From Marinifilaceae bacterium (GTDB lineage Bacteria; Bacteroidota; Bacteroidia; Bacteroidales; Marinifilaceae): a DNA stretch of 64,000 nt. A model generated the notes under the pieces. The model had not been told where the DNA came from, did not search any database, and was given only the letters and a program-made list of their open reading frames with translations. The stretch is from NCBI GenBank assembly GCA_016936255.1, contig JAFGYE010000026.1, positions 1 through 64,000 of the forward strand, written 5' to 3'. Of the stretch, positions 53,712-62,638 are shown piece after piece. The stretch's first letter is position 1. Every line of letters begins with the position of its first letter. Position numbers and translations under genes: made by a program.

Positions 53712-55487
53712 TTAATCTTCTGAAAAATGCTTTAACATACGACGGTAAGTAGAAAAAATTTGCGCCCTCGATACGCACCCACAATACTTACCTTCATTAA
53801 GAACAACCAAGTTAAATTTATCGGAATATTGATACTTGCTAGCCACATCAGCCATCGACTCGTCGTGCTGAATTATAACCTCTGGAACAACCATCAAATC
53901 ACGAACAAATACTTCATCATACTTCTCTGGCTGAAACATTATCTCCCGAATATCATCCAACTTTACAATGCCTTGAAAATTATTCTCCTCATCAATTACA
54001 ATAAATATGTTCCGGTGTGCTTTAGCGATAACTTTAACTAATTCTCCCAATGTGGCATCTGAATTTACGGTGCTAAAGTCTTTCTCAATTAATCGGGTAA
54101 CCCGCATCAACGACAATACGTTTTGATCTTTATCATGTGTCATTAACTCTTTACGCTTGGCTAACTGTATGGTATAAACAGAATGAGTTTCGAAGGTTTT
54201 TACCGTGGCATAAGAAACTGTAGCTGTTATCATCAAAGGAACAAACAATTGATAACCTCCTGATATATCCGCAATCAAAAACAATCCTGTTAATGGTGCG
54301 TGCAACACTCCGGCAATCATTCCTGCCATACCAATTAGAGCAAAATTATTAACCTCAAGATCTCGAAACCCTAAATGACGCACAAGTTTAGCAAATAAAA
54401 CACCTGCATTAACTCCCATAAATAATGTAGGTGCGAAAATACCACCTACACCACCTGCTCCAAAAGTAATTGAAGCAGCAATCACTTTAAAAAATATCAC
54501 CATAACCAACAAAACAATAATCATCCAAAAATTATCCTGAAAAGAATAGAAAAATGAATTGTTGAACAGGTAGGAATAATTGCCTGACAGAGATGAGTTA
54601 ATCGCATCATATCCCTCTCCAAATAAAGCGGGGAAAAAGAAAATAATAACTCCAAGTGATAATCCACCAAAAATTAATTTCTTATAAATCGAATCAATTT
54701 TTTCGAAAATACCATGTATAAACATGTAGCACTTTGTAAAATAAGTAGCAATCAGACCGGTGAAAATCCCCAAAACAATGTAGTAAGGTAAATCCGACAT
54801 AATAAACCCGTTTTGCACCTTAAAAGGATACAAAACATCCATTCCCAAAAAGAAATAAGAGGTTATAACAGCTGATGCAGATGCTAACAAAAGCGGAACC
54901 AAAGACCACATGGTGAGATCAAGCATGATTACTTCCAAAGCAAAAACAATTGCAGCAATCGGAGCTTTAAAAATCGCAGCCATTGCTCCCGCACAGGCAC
55001 AACCCAAAAGCAATGTAATATGCTTGTAATTTAAGTGGAATAAACGCCCAATATTTGATCCAAGAGCAGCTCCGGTCGCGACAGTTGGCCCTTCCAAACC
55101 AACCGAACCACCAAATCCAACTGTTAGGGCCGATGTTACAACTGATGAGAACATATTGTGGCGGCTAATTTGAGCATTGGATTTTGAAATGCCATAGAGT
55201 ACATTTGGTATGCCATGACGAACCGGACGTCTGATCACATATTTTATAAATAAAACGGCCATCAAAATTCCAATAGTTGGATAAATAACGTATAGTATAT
55301 TTTTATATTCCAGCGAGGAGTTACGTTGAAGAAGGGAACTGATAAAATGGACAGAATTTTTAATAATTACTGCTGCAATTCCTGATGTTACACCAATAAT
55401 AATAGCTAACATTGAAATAAACTGACGATTATTTATGTGCTTTAAACGCCAAACCAAAAAACGACCTAATAATGATTTTTTTTTCAC
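53712..55487 (-). CDS. ClC-family chloride channel/transporter with CBS pair, copy 3
   Basis: The first transcribed copy, again 591 aa. It is the most canonical: chloride loop RHGIPNVLYGI, gating motif GGSVGLEGP, GxFxP as GGVGGIFAPT and helix R tyrosine in SVYTIQLAKR. As in the other two copies the internal proton glutamate position is Val (FALEVIML). Two CBS domains follow (about 450-590). Equal length and common ends show that the three arose by tandem duplication, with clear divergence since. Roles may include anion homeostasis, acid or osmotic stress; the ion (chloride, fluoride or other) is not proven by sequence. It is divergent from the NMO/FabK-like gene. Confidence 0.93.
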   Translation of the reverse strand: MKKKSLLGRFLVWRLKHINNRQFISMLAIIIGVTSGIAAVIIKNSVHFISSLLQRNSSLEYKNILYVIYPTIGILMAVLFIKYVIRRPVRHGIPNVLYGISKSNAQISRHNMFSSVVTSALTVGFGGSVGLEGPTVATGAALGSNIGRLFHLNYKHITLLLGCACAGAMAAIFKAPIAAIVFALEVIMLDLTMWSLVPLLLASASAVITSYFFLGMDVLYPFKVQNGFIMSDLPYYIVLGIFTGLIATYFTKCYMFIHGIFEKIDSIYKKLIFGGLSLGVIIFFFPALFGEGYDAINSSLSGNYSYLFNNSFFYSFQDNFWMIIVLLVMVIFFKVIAASITFGAGGVGGIFAPTLFMGVNAGVLFAKLVRHLGFRDLEVNNFALIGMAGMIAGVLHAPLTGLFLIADISGGYQLFVPLMITATVSYATVKTFETHSVYTIQLAKRKELMTHDKDQNVLSLMRVTRLIEKDFSTVNSDATLGELVKVIAKAHRNIFIVIDEENNFQGIVKLDDIREIMFQPEKYDEVFVRDLMVVPEVIIQHDESMADVASKYQYSDKFNLVVLNEGKYCGCVSRAQIFSTYRRMLKHFSED

Positions 55488-55761
55488 CCTAAAATTTAAA
55501 TAAAACCAATCTCACGATTCCAACGCAACCAATTGCCAATCATTCACCAAATTCCTTCATTCGAAGCTTAAAATAAAGAATATCTTCCTTAAGATACAAG
55601 AAGCAACTCCCTAATCGAAAAAATAATCCAATGTAATCTGATATATATAATAGATCTAAAGAACATCTTTCAGATCACATTACTACGTTCTAAAGAGTAA
55701 CAAGTTGAATAGGTATGCTTAAAATCATACTTCCACGTCTTATTCTTATCAAGAATTTTTC

Positions 55762-55769
55762 TAAATTTG
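55762..55769 (+). promoter_or_regulatory. Candidate -7 element before the NMO/FabK-like gene
   Basis: TAAATTTG matches TAnnTTTG. Transcription would begin near 55775, about 20 bases before the terminator hairpin and 85 bases before the start codon. No -33 box is clear. Confidence 0.4.
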
Positions 55770-55792
55770 CATCATCACCGATTCATATTAAC

Positions 55793-55831
55793 AGACACAA
55801 GCATACAATCTTTGTTCTTGTGTCTTTTTTT
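55793..55831 (+). terminator. Intrinsic terminator in the leader of the NMO/FabK-like gene
   Basis: AGACACAAG (55793-55801) and CTTGTGTCT (55817-55825) form a perfect 9-bp stem with a 15-base loop, followed by seven T residues. There is no plus-strand gene upstream for it to end, because the neighbour is transcribed the other way. It is therefore either an attenuator of the downstream gene or the 3' end of a short RNA. Confidence 0.75.
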
Positions 55832-55859
55832 GATTGAATAACATTAGATTCTAAAGAAA

Positions 55860-56813
55860 ATGACAAATCGAATAACATCTCTTTTCAATATTAAATACCC
55901 AATTATTCAAGGGGGAATGGTTTGGTGCTCAGGTTGGAAGTTGGCAACGGCTGTTAGTAATGCCGGAGGATTAGGTTTAATTGGCGCCGGATCGATGCAC
56001 CCTGATACATTTCAGGAGCATATTCAAAAAGCAAAAACTGCAACCAACAAACCATTTGGTGTTAATGTTCCATTACTTTATCCTGAAATGGATAAGATCA
56101 TGAACATCATTGTAAAAGAAGGTGTTAAAATTGTATTTACATCGGCAGGAAGCCCTAAAAAATGGACTCCATTTTTAAAAAAACATGATATTACGGTGGT
56201 GCATGTTGTATCAAGTGCTTTTTTTGCAAAAAAATGCGAGGATGCAGGTGTTGATGCAATTGTTGCTGAAGGTTTTGAAGCAGGAGGTCACAATGGAAGA
56301 GAGGAAACAACTACAATGGCATTAATTCCTTCGGTTAGAAAAGTCATTAAATTACCTTTGATTGCGGCTGGTGGAATTGGATCAGGAGAAAGCATGTTAT
56401 CTGCAATGATATTAGGAGCTGATGGAGTTCAAATGGGAACCCGTTTTGCCATTTCTGAAGAATCCTCGGCTCACGAAAATTTTAAAAAATCGGTACTGAA
56501 ACTAAGTGAAGGCGACACAAAACTGGCTCTGAAAAAGTTAGCCCCTACCCGTTTGGTTAAAAATGATTTTTTCAATCAAGTACATGAAGCAGAATGTAGA
56601 GGTGCATCCCCGGAAGAAATGAAGGAAATATTAGGAAAAGGCCGTGCTAAAACAGGCATGTTTGAAGGGAATTTAGAAGAGGGTGAATTGGAGATTGGTC
56701 AGGTTTCTGCACTAATCAATAAAATCCAACCCGTTTCTGAAATTATAACTCAAATAGTACAAGAATATCAAGAGAGCCTGACTCAATTACAATCCGAAAA
56801 ATATAAATTTTAA
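55860..56813 (+). CDS. NMO/FabK-like FMN-dependent oxidoreductase
   Basis: This 317-aa TIM-barrel flavoprotein belongs to the nitronate monooxygenase/FabK superfamily. Visible motifs are IIQGGMVWCSGWKLATAVS with NAGGLGLIGAGS near the N-terminus, EGFEAGGHNG (about residues 141-150, with the catalytic histidine region) and AAGGIGSGE and GADGVQMGTRF for FMN phosphate binding. NMO detoxifies nitronates, while FabK reduces enoyl-ACP in fatty acid synthesis. No other fatty acid gene is near, so I cannot choose. A terminator in its leader suggests attenuation. The M16 peptidase genes follow after 34 bases, perhaps in one operon. Confidence 0.85.
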   Translation: MTNRITSLFNIKYPIIQGGMVWCSGWKLATAVSNAGGLGLIGAGSMHPDTFQEHIQKAKTATNKPFGVNVPLLYPEMDKIMNIIVKEGVKIVFTSAGSPKKWTPFLKKHDITVVHVVSSAFFAKKCEDAGVDAIVAEGFEAGGHNGREETTTMALIPSVRKVIKLPLIAAGGIGSGESMLSAMILGADGVQMGTRFAISEESSAHENFKKSVLKLSEGDTKLALKKLAPTRLVKNDFFNQVHEAECRGASPEEMKEILGKGRAKTGMFEGNLEEGELEIGQVSALINKIQPVSEIITQIVQEYQESLTQLQSEKYKF

Positions 56814-56847
56814 GGCGTATCCATTCTTAAATTACACAGAAGAAACT

Positions 56848-58086
56848 ATGATTGAATTTGATAAATTTACACTTAAGAATGGCTTGCGGGTAATTGTGCA
56901 TCGCGATGAGACCACTCCAATGGCTGCCGTAAATATATTATACAATATTGGAGCAAAAGATGAAAATCCTGAACGAACCGGATTTGCACACCTTTTTGAG
57001 CACCTCATGTTTGGAGGATCGATAAATATTCCAAATTACGACGAACCCCTGCAAATGGTCGGAGGCGACAACAACGCATGGACCAATAATGACATCACCA
57101 ATTACTATCTTACTGTTCCAAAAGCAAATTTGGAAACTGCTTTTTGGTTGGAATCCGACAGAATGCTGAGTTTGGCTTTTAGCGAAAAAAGTCTGGAAGT
57201 GCAACGAAGTGTAGTCATTGAAGAGTTTAAACAACGGTATTTCAATCAGCCTTACGGCGATGTATGGTTGCATCTTCGCCCTTTGGCCTATAAAGAACAT
57301 CCTTACCAATGGCCTACAATTGGGAAATCTATCGATCACATTGAAAAAGCTACCTTAGAAGAAGTTAAGGATTTCTTTTTTCACCATTACGCTCCCAACA
57401 ATGCAATAATGGTTGTTGCAGGAAATGTGGATACTCAACAAGTAAAAGAACTATCGGAAAAATGGTTTGGACCAATTGAACGAAGAGAAATTCAGGAAAG
57501 AAATCTTCCTGTAGAACCAACTCAAAATGAATTCCGGAGCAAACGAATTGACAGTAACGTGCCGTTTGATGCCATCTACATGGCCTTTCATATGGGGAAA
57601 AGAATGGACGAGGATTTCTATATTATTGATTTGATTTCGGATGTATTGTCTAACGGACAATCGTCCCGGATTTTTCAATCGTTGGTAAAAGAAAAGAATT
57701 TATTCTCTTCGATCGACGCCTACATTACAGGTGAATTTGAACCGGGCTTGTTTCTGATAACAGGAAAACTAGTTGAAGGTGTAGCCATGGAAACAGCAGA
57801 TGCTGCCATTTGGGAAGAACTGAATAAAATGGCCACAACAAAAGTTGATGAGTACGAACTTCAGAAAGTGAAAAATAAGGTGGAGTCAAGCTTAGTGTTT
57901 TCAGAAATCAGCTATTTAAACAAGGCTATGAACCTGGCTACCCATGAATTATTAGGTGATGCCGACGACATTAATAAAGAAGTGGAAAAATATCAGAAAG
58001 TAAGTGTTAATGACATTTTAAACAGCTCCGCTAAAATTTTCAGAAAGGAAAATTGTTCTACACTTTATTACTACTCAAAAAAATAG
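56848..58086 (+). CDS. M16-family zinc metallopeptidase, catalytic subunit
   Basis: This 412-aa peptidase has the inverted zinc motif HxxEH as H48-L-F-E51-H52, with the third ligand likely in VVIEEF (E125/E126). N- and C-terminal M16 halves are present. No signal peptide is visible, so it may be cytoplasmic. It is paired with the next gene, which lacks the zinc motif. Such active/inactive pairs form heterodimers in several bacteria and in mitochondria (MPP). The start codon follows the NMO/FabK-like gene after 34 bases, and the next gene starts 2 bases after its stop. Confidence 0.93.
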   Translation: MIEFDKFTLKNGLRVIVHRDETTPMAAVNILYNIGAKDENPERTGFAHLFEHLMFGGSINIPNYDEPLQMVGGDNNAWTNNDITNYYLTVPKANLETAFWLESDRMLSLAFSEKSLEVQRSVVIEEFKQRYFNQPYGDVWLHLRPLAYKEHPYQWPTIGKSIDHIEKATLEEVKDFFFHHYAPNNAIMVVAGNVDTQQVKELSEKWFGPIERREIQERNLPVEPTQNEFRSKRIDSNVPFDAIYMAFHMGKRMDEDFYIIDLISDVLSNGQSSRIFQSLVKEKNLFSSIDAYITGEFEPGLFLITGKLVEGVAMETADAAIWEELNKMATTKVDEYELQKVKNKVESSLVFSEISYLNKAMNLATHELLGDADDINKEVEKYQKVSVNDILNSSAKIFRKENCSTLYYYSKK

Positions 58087-58088
58087 GA

Positions 58089-59405
58089 ATGGAAAATTTA
58101 TATAGAAACACAGCTCCAGAATTCAAAACCGTAGATAGCGTTGAAATTCTGCCCTCACGAAAACATTCGTTGAGCAACAACATTCCCGTTCACATTATTA
58201 ATGGTGGTAGTCAGGATGTAGTGAAAATTGAATTCATTTTTAATGCTGGAATCTGGCAGCAGAAAAAGCCGTTAATTGCTACTTTAACAAATACAATGCT
58301 TAACGAGGGAACCTCCTCTTTAACTGCATCTGAAATTGCAGAGAAATTTGATTTTTTGGGAGCTCACATTGGGTTTTCGGCGAGCAAACATGATGCAAGT
58401 GTTACACTGTACAGCCTTAAAAAACATTTTTCTGAAACCCTTTCTTTAATTGCAGATCTAATTAAGAATTCCATTTTTCCCGAAAAAGAATTCAAAACAA
58501 TTCTAACCAATAAAAAACAGCAGTATCAAATTGATCATCAGAAAACAAATGTTTTAGCGAAAGAAAAATTCACCGAGATGATTTATGGAAAAAATCATCC
58601 TTATGCAAACATTTATGATATTCGTGAATTTGACAATTGCAGTCTGCAAGATGTTAAAGAATTTTACAAAGAACATTACACACCTGACAATTGCCACATT
58701 ATAATAGCTGGTAAGGTGGATGATAATGTATTAACTGAAGTTGAAGAGTTATTTGGTGAAACTAAATGGAGAAATCAAAGTCAGTCAATTGATTTCAATC
58801 ATAAAATAATTGGTTCAAAAGAAAAGTCCGCCTTCGTATGTAAAGATGATGCTGTTCAATCGACAATCCGAATTGGTCGCAAATTATTCACGAAAACTCA
58901 TCCCGATCATACGGGAATGCAACTTTTAAATCTAATACTTGGAGGTTATTTCGGATCACGATTGATGCAAAATATCCGGGAAGATAAAGGATATACCTAC
59001 GGAATCAACTCCATCATACTCTCTCATTTAAAAGATGGCCATTTTGCAATTGTAACTGAGGTAGGCGCTGAGGTTTGTAAGGCTGCAATACAAGAAATAT
59101 TCGTTGAAATTAAGCGGTTAAGGGAAGAATTTGTCTCTGAAGAAGAGTTGACATTAGTGAAAAACTATATTTCAGGTGAAATGCTTCGAAATTTAGACAG
59201 TCCTTTTGCCTTGTCGGATGGATTAAAAGGAAATTTACCTTTTGGTTTAGACAATACCTATTTTGCTCATTTTATTAAGGATTTAAAGGCTGTAACTGCA
59301 AAAAAAATAATGGAATTAGCGAATGAGTATTTGCAACCTGATGATCTTTACCTTATAGTATGCGGACCGAAGGAATGTGAAGAAGCCATTACTTTTCCAA
59401 AGTAA
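58089..59405 (+). CDS. M16-family peptidase-like protein, non-catalytic subunit
   Basis: I start at ATG 58089 (438 aa), 2 bases after the previous stop; the in-frame TTG at 58053 lies inside the previous gene. At the position of the zinc motif the sequence reads LTNTMLNEG, so HxxEH is absent. The substrate-binding Arg/Tyr pair in the C-terminal half (GGYFGSRLMQNIREDKGYTYG) is kept. This matches the inactive partner of M16B heterodimers. It probably binds and shapes the substrate for the catalytic subunit encoded upstream. Confidence 0.9.
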   Translation: MENLYRNTAPEFKTVDSVEILPSRKHSLSNNIPVHIINGGSQDVVKIEFIFNAGIWQQKKPLIATLTNTMLNEGTSSLTASEIAEKFDFLGAHIGFSASKHDASVTLYSLKKHFSETLSLIADLIKNSIFPEKEFKTILTNKKQQYQIDHQKTNVLAKEKFTEMIYGKNHPYANIYDIREFDNCSLQDVKEFYKEHYTPDNCHIIIAGKVDDNVLTEVEELFGETKWRNQSQSIDFNHKIIGSKEKSAFVCKDDAVQSTIRIGRKLFTKTHPDHTGMQLLNLILGGYFGSRLMQNIREDKGYTYGINSIILSHLKDGHFAIVTEVGAEVCKAAIQEIFVEIKRLREEFVSEEELTLVKNYISGEMLRNLDSPFALSDGLKGNLPFGLDNTYFAHFIKDLKAVTAKKIMELANEYLQPDDLYLIVCGPKECEEAITFPK

Positions 59406-59588
59406 TTCCTTTTTTTGCCAAACAGAATGATACATCAGTTTAATGTATAGTAATTTGCTGCAAACTTCACATATAAGTGATTACCTGCAAAAAAAAAGGC
59501 AAACAAGTCCTATATTTAGTATCTTAAAATTATAAGATTTTGCTACTTTTAATTGTTGCAACGATATATACAGAACAAACAGGTTTTT

Positions 59589-61835
59589 ATGAGTGGTGAG
59601 ACCGAAAAAGATAAACAACTAATACTTGACGCCTACGAGGAACTTTTGAAACATTGCAAAAGAAGCCGTGAGCCTGAGAGTAAACAATTGATAGATAAAG
59701 CTTTCCATTTTGCCTGGGAAGCTCATAAGGGCGTGCGCCGTAAATCAGGAGAGCCCTATGTACTGCATCCAATTTCTGTAGCTCAAATTGTAGCAGAAGA
59801 AATGGGTTTGGGTACTAAGTCCATTGTATCTTCCTTACTGCATGATGTAGTTGAAGATACCGAATATACACTTGAAGATATCCAAAATCATTTTGGTGAA
59901 AAAGTTGCCCAAATTGTTGATGGTCTGACTAAAATTTCAGACGTATTTGATCAACAAACCTCAATGCAGGCAGAAAATTTCAGAAAAATGCTATTAACCC
60001 TGTCCGACGATTTAAGGGTAATTCTGATAAAAATGGCTGACAGACTGCACAATATGCGCACTTTGAATTCAATGCCATTGCGCAAGCAAATGAAAATTGC
60101 CGGCGAAACACTATTCCTTTTTGCCCCTTTAGCACATAGAATGGGATTGTATTCTATTAAATCTGAATTAGAAGATTTAAGTCTGAGATATGAACACCCG
60201 GATGACTTTGACAACATTTCTAAAAAGATTATAGAACAAGAAACAAAGCAGCAAAAAATAATAGAAAGCATAATTGCTCCCATTGAGGAGAAACTGAAGC
60301 AAGCAGATATTCAATGCTCCATTAAAAACCGACCAAGGTCAATTTTCTCTATATGGAATAAAATTGAAACTCAGAATACCAGTATTGAAGAAATTTACGA
60401 TCTCATTTCCGTTCGGGTCGTTTTCACACCAAAAATTGGTGTTCCTGAGAAAAACCAATGTTGGAACATTTACTCCCTTATTACCGACATTTACAAACCC
60501 AAACCAGAACGTATCAGGGATTGGGTTAGTACACCTAAAGCCAACGGCTACCAGGCTCTGCACGTAACAGCTATGGGACCTCAGGGAAAATGGATCGAAT
60601 TTCAGATAAGAACAGAGAAAATGGATGACATCGCAGAAAAAGGTTTTGCAGTTCATTCCAAATACAATACCATTGGAAACGGTGAGTCTGAATTAGATAA
60701 ATGGCTAAACGATGTTCGTGAAATCTTAGATAATCCGGAAGCTGATGCAATGGCTTTTCTCGACGAATTTAAATTGAATTTATTTTCGAAGGAAATTCAG
60801 GTTTTTACACCTAAAGGTCAAATTCGCACCTTACCGAAAAAAGCCACGACCCTTGATTTTGCCTACGATATCCATACAGATATTGGAAATCATTGTATTG
60901 GAGCGAAAGTAAATCATCGGTTGGTTCCATTAAGCCATGAATTAAAAAGTGGTGATCAGGTAGAAATTTTAACCTCTGAAAAACAAGCACCCAAATATGA
61001 ATGGATCGAATTTGTAATCACTGCCCGCGCAAAGTCTAAAATTAAATCAGCCTTTAAAAAAGAAAGAAAAGAATACACTATAAAAGGTGCCAGAATGCTA
61101 GAAGACCAATTATCTGACAGCGGTCTTCTTCTAAATGCGAAAGCATTTAGAAAAATGCTGGAACACTACAAGCTTTCAAATAAAGAAGAATTATTTTATA
61201 AAATTGGTTTGGGAAAAATCAATATTAACGAAATTGATGGTGTCGTTCGAAAAAAATCAAAAAGCAAATTTATCAAGTATTGGAAACTTCAGTTTTTTGG
61301 AGGTTCGGGGGAAAATGAGGACGAAGAAATCCTTGAAACCCCTAATTCAAAACCAGAACTTGATAAAAAGAAAACCCTTATGCTTACAGAGTTAGCTGCT
61401 AATGAGAGCTACAAAATAGCATCTTGCTGCAAACCAATACCTGGCGACGAAGTTCTTGGCTATCTGGATATGGCTAATAACGTAACCATCCACAAAAGGA
61501 AATGCCCCAATGCATTAAAGTTAATGTCAAGCCAGGGCGATCGTATTCTTGCTGCAGACTGGACCAGTCATAGATTAATGTCTTTTCTCGCCATTATTGA
61601 ATTAACCGGAATTGATAAAATTGGTATTGTTAATGAAGTTACTAATGTTATCTCTAAAGATCATGATGTAAATATGCGCTCGCTGCACTTTGAAAGCCAT
61701 GATGGTGTGTTTGAGGGCTTAATCCATCTCTATGTTCACAACACTGAAGATCTTAACAATTTAATTATGAAACTTATCAAGATCAAAGGTCTTGATAATG
61801 TGAAACGTATCGAGAATATTGAAGAATACAGCTAA
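59589..61835 (+). CDS. rel: Bifunctional (p)ppGpp synthetase/hydrolase (RelA/SpoT homologue)
   Basis: The 748-aa stringent-response enzyme makes and degrades (p)ppGpp. I start at ATG 59589 (MSGETEKDK); the in-frame TTG 12 codons upstream is less likely. The HD hydrolase is intact (H85-D86 and E89-D90 in LLHDVVEDTE). The synthetase domain has the GYQALH motif and FQIRTEKMDDIAEKGFAVH. A TGS domain (VFTPKGQIRTLPKKATTLDFAYDIH read in parts), the CCKPIPGD zinc-finger-type motif and a C-terminal ACT domain follow. Both activities look functional, so it is probably the single long Rel of the genome. It is followed by fur. Confidence 0.95.
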   Translation: MSGETEKDKQLILDAYEELLKHCKRSREPESKQLIDKAFHFAWEAHKGVRRKSGEPYVLHPISVAQIVAEEMGLGTKSIVSSLLHDVVEDTEYTLEDIQNHFGEKVAQIVDGLTKISDVFDQQTSMQAENFRKMLLTLSDDLRVILIKMADRLHNMRTLNSMPLRKQMKIAGETLFLFAPLAHRMGLYSIKSELEDLSLRYEHPDDFDNISKKIIEQETKQQKIIESIIAPIEEKLKQADIQCSIKNRPRSIFSIWNKIETQNTSIEEIYDLISVRVVFTPKIGVPEKNQCWNIYSLITDIYKPKPERIRDWVSTPKANGYQALHVTAMGPQGKWIEFQIRTEKMDDIAEKGFAVHSKYNTIGNGESELDKWLNDVREILDNPEADAMAFLDEFKLNLFSKEIQVFTPKGQIRTLPKKATTLDFAYDIHTDIGNHCIGAKVNHRLVPLSHELKSGDQVEILTSEKQAPKYEWIEFVITARAKSKIKSAFKKERKEYTIKGARMLEDQLSDSGLLLNAKAFRKMLEHYKLSNKEELFYKIGLGKININEIDGVVRKKSKSKFIKYWKLQFFGGSGENEDEEILETPNSKPELDKKKTLMLTELAANESYKIASCCKPIPGDEVLGYLDMANNVTIHKRKCPNALKLMSSQGDRILAADWTSHRLMSFLAIIELTGIDKIGIVNEVTNVISKDHDVNMRSLHFESHDGVFEGLIHLYVHNTEDLNNLIMKLIKIKGLDNVKRIENIEEYS

Positions 61836-61936
61836 ATTAAAATTTATTCTAAATAAGCTTTCAGTTCTAAAAAAAATCACTATTTTAGACCCATTATTTT
61901 AAATTAGATTAGATAACACCTAGGTTATTTTTTGAT

Positions 61937-62395
61937 ATGAGCAACGAAGACACTAAAGAAATTGTTAAGAAGATGTTTACAGAATATCTTCAGAAAAAGG
62001 GACATCGAAAGACTCCGGAAAGATACGCAATACTAGATGAGATATATTCCCGGGAAGGACACTTCGATATTGAATCTCTTTATATTTTTATGAAAAATAA
62101 AAATTATCGCGTTAGTAGAGCAACCCTTTACAATACTATAGATCTTCTTTTAGATTGTAAATTGGTAGTTAAGCACCAATTTGGCAAAAATATCGCTCAA
62201 TTCGAAAAAGCATATGACAGCAACAAGCACGATCATTTGATCTGTATCCGTTGTGGCAAAGTACTTGAATTTTGCGATACCCGTTTAGAGGATGTTCGTA
62301 AAAATGTTTCCGATGATATGGATTTCAAAGTTTCTCATCATTCCTTATATATTTACGGAACATGTCAAGAATGTCGAAAAATTGAAACCAATTAA
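61937..62395 (+). CDS. fur: Fur-family metal-responsive repressor
   Basis: The 152-aa protein has the winged-helix DNA-binding domain (residues about 10-85, with [17 protein letters not shown]) and a dimerisation domain with metal sites. The regulatory site residues are visible in NKHDHLIC and in [13 protein letters not shown] structural zinc site is formed by CIRCGK and CQEC. Iron uptake control is the usual role, but a Zur- or PerR-like role cannot be excluded by eye. It lies between rel and purA, an order common in Bacteroidota, and is followed by its own terminator. Confidence 0.92.
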   Translation: MSNEDTKEIVKKMFTEYLQKKGHRKTPERYAILDEIYSREGHFDIESLYIFMKNKNYRVSRATLYNTIDLLLDCKLVVKHQFGKNIAQFEKAYDSNKHDHLICIRCGKVLEFCDTRLEDVRKNVSDDMDFKVSHHSLYIYGTCQECRKIETN

Positions 62396-62418
62396 TTTAT
62401 CAACAATAAATATCTCTA

Positions 62419-62445
62419 AAAACCTCTATAACCGGAGGTTTTTTT
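62419..62445 (+). terminator. Intrinsic terminator of fur
   Basis: AAAACCTC (62419-62426) and GAGGTTTT (62435-62442) form an 8-bp stem with an 8-base loop, and T residues continue to 62445. It lies 24 bases after the fur stop. Confidence 0.85.
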
Positions 62446-62506
62446 ATGCCCAAAATTGACTTATCAACAAGACCCGTTTTCCTCTTCACGGAATAAAAAT
62501 ATTTAT

Positions 62507-62514
62507 TACCTTTG
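62507..62514 (+). promoter_or_regulatory. Candidate -7 element of purA
   Basis: TACCTTTG matches TAnnTTTG. Transcription would begin near 62521, leaving a leader of about 118 bases that contains the large inverted repeat at 62559-62598. No clear -33 box. Confidence 0.4.
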
Positions 62515-62558
62515 ACTGTTAAAACTTGTAAGTATTCTTCAAGATTTAACAACATACC

Positions 62559-62598
62559 CCAAACCAATTTTATAAATCCAATCATAAAATTGGTTTGG
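62559..62598 (+). repeat. 15-bp perfect inverted repeat in the purA leader
   Basis: CCAAACCAATTTTAT (62559-62573) and ATAAAATTGGTTTGG (62584-62598) are perfect 15-bp arms around a 10-base spacer, 40 bases before the purA start codon. No T-run follows, so it is not an intrinsic terminator. In RNA it would form a long stable hairpin; as DNA it could be a repressor site. It is distinct from the fur terminator upstream. Confidence 0.7.
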
Positions 62599-62638
62599 AT
62601 AATTACTTGTTAAGATTTACTATCAAATTATTAGACAG

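Larger units (their letters stand above)
55488..55859. other. Divergent intergenic region between ClC copy 3 and the NMO/FabK-like gene
   Basis: This 372-base region has no convincing coding region. It holds a plus-strand -7 element (55762-55769) followed within 25 bases by a terminator hairpin (55793-55831), described separately. No -7 match for ClC copy 3 was found on the minus strand. Confidence 0.55.

Noticed and set aside
56938-57339. 133-codon minus-strand frame inside the M16 catalytic gene
   Set aside because: It is antisense to the zinc-site coding region and has no supporting signal for a start.
59370-59416. AAGGAAT/ATTCCTT plus T-run as a terminator of the M16 operon
   Set aside because: The left arm lies in coding sequence and the loop is about 28 bases, so the stem is weak. 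The T-run may still contribute, but I did not call it.
61911-61936. ACCTAGGT palindrome just before fur as a Fur autoregulation box
   Set aside because: It does not resemble the GATAATGATAATCATTATC-type Fur box and is only 8 bp, so it could be chance.
62400-62585. 61-codon minus-strand frame between fur and purA
   Set aside because: It covers the fur terminator, the purA promoter candidate and one arm of the inverted repeat, which explain the sequence better.
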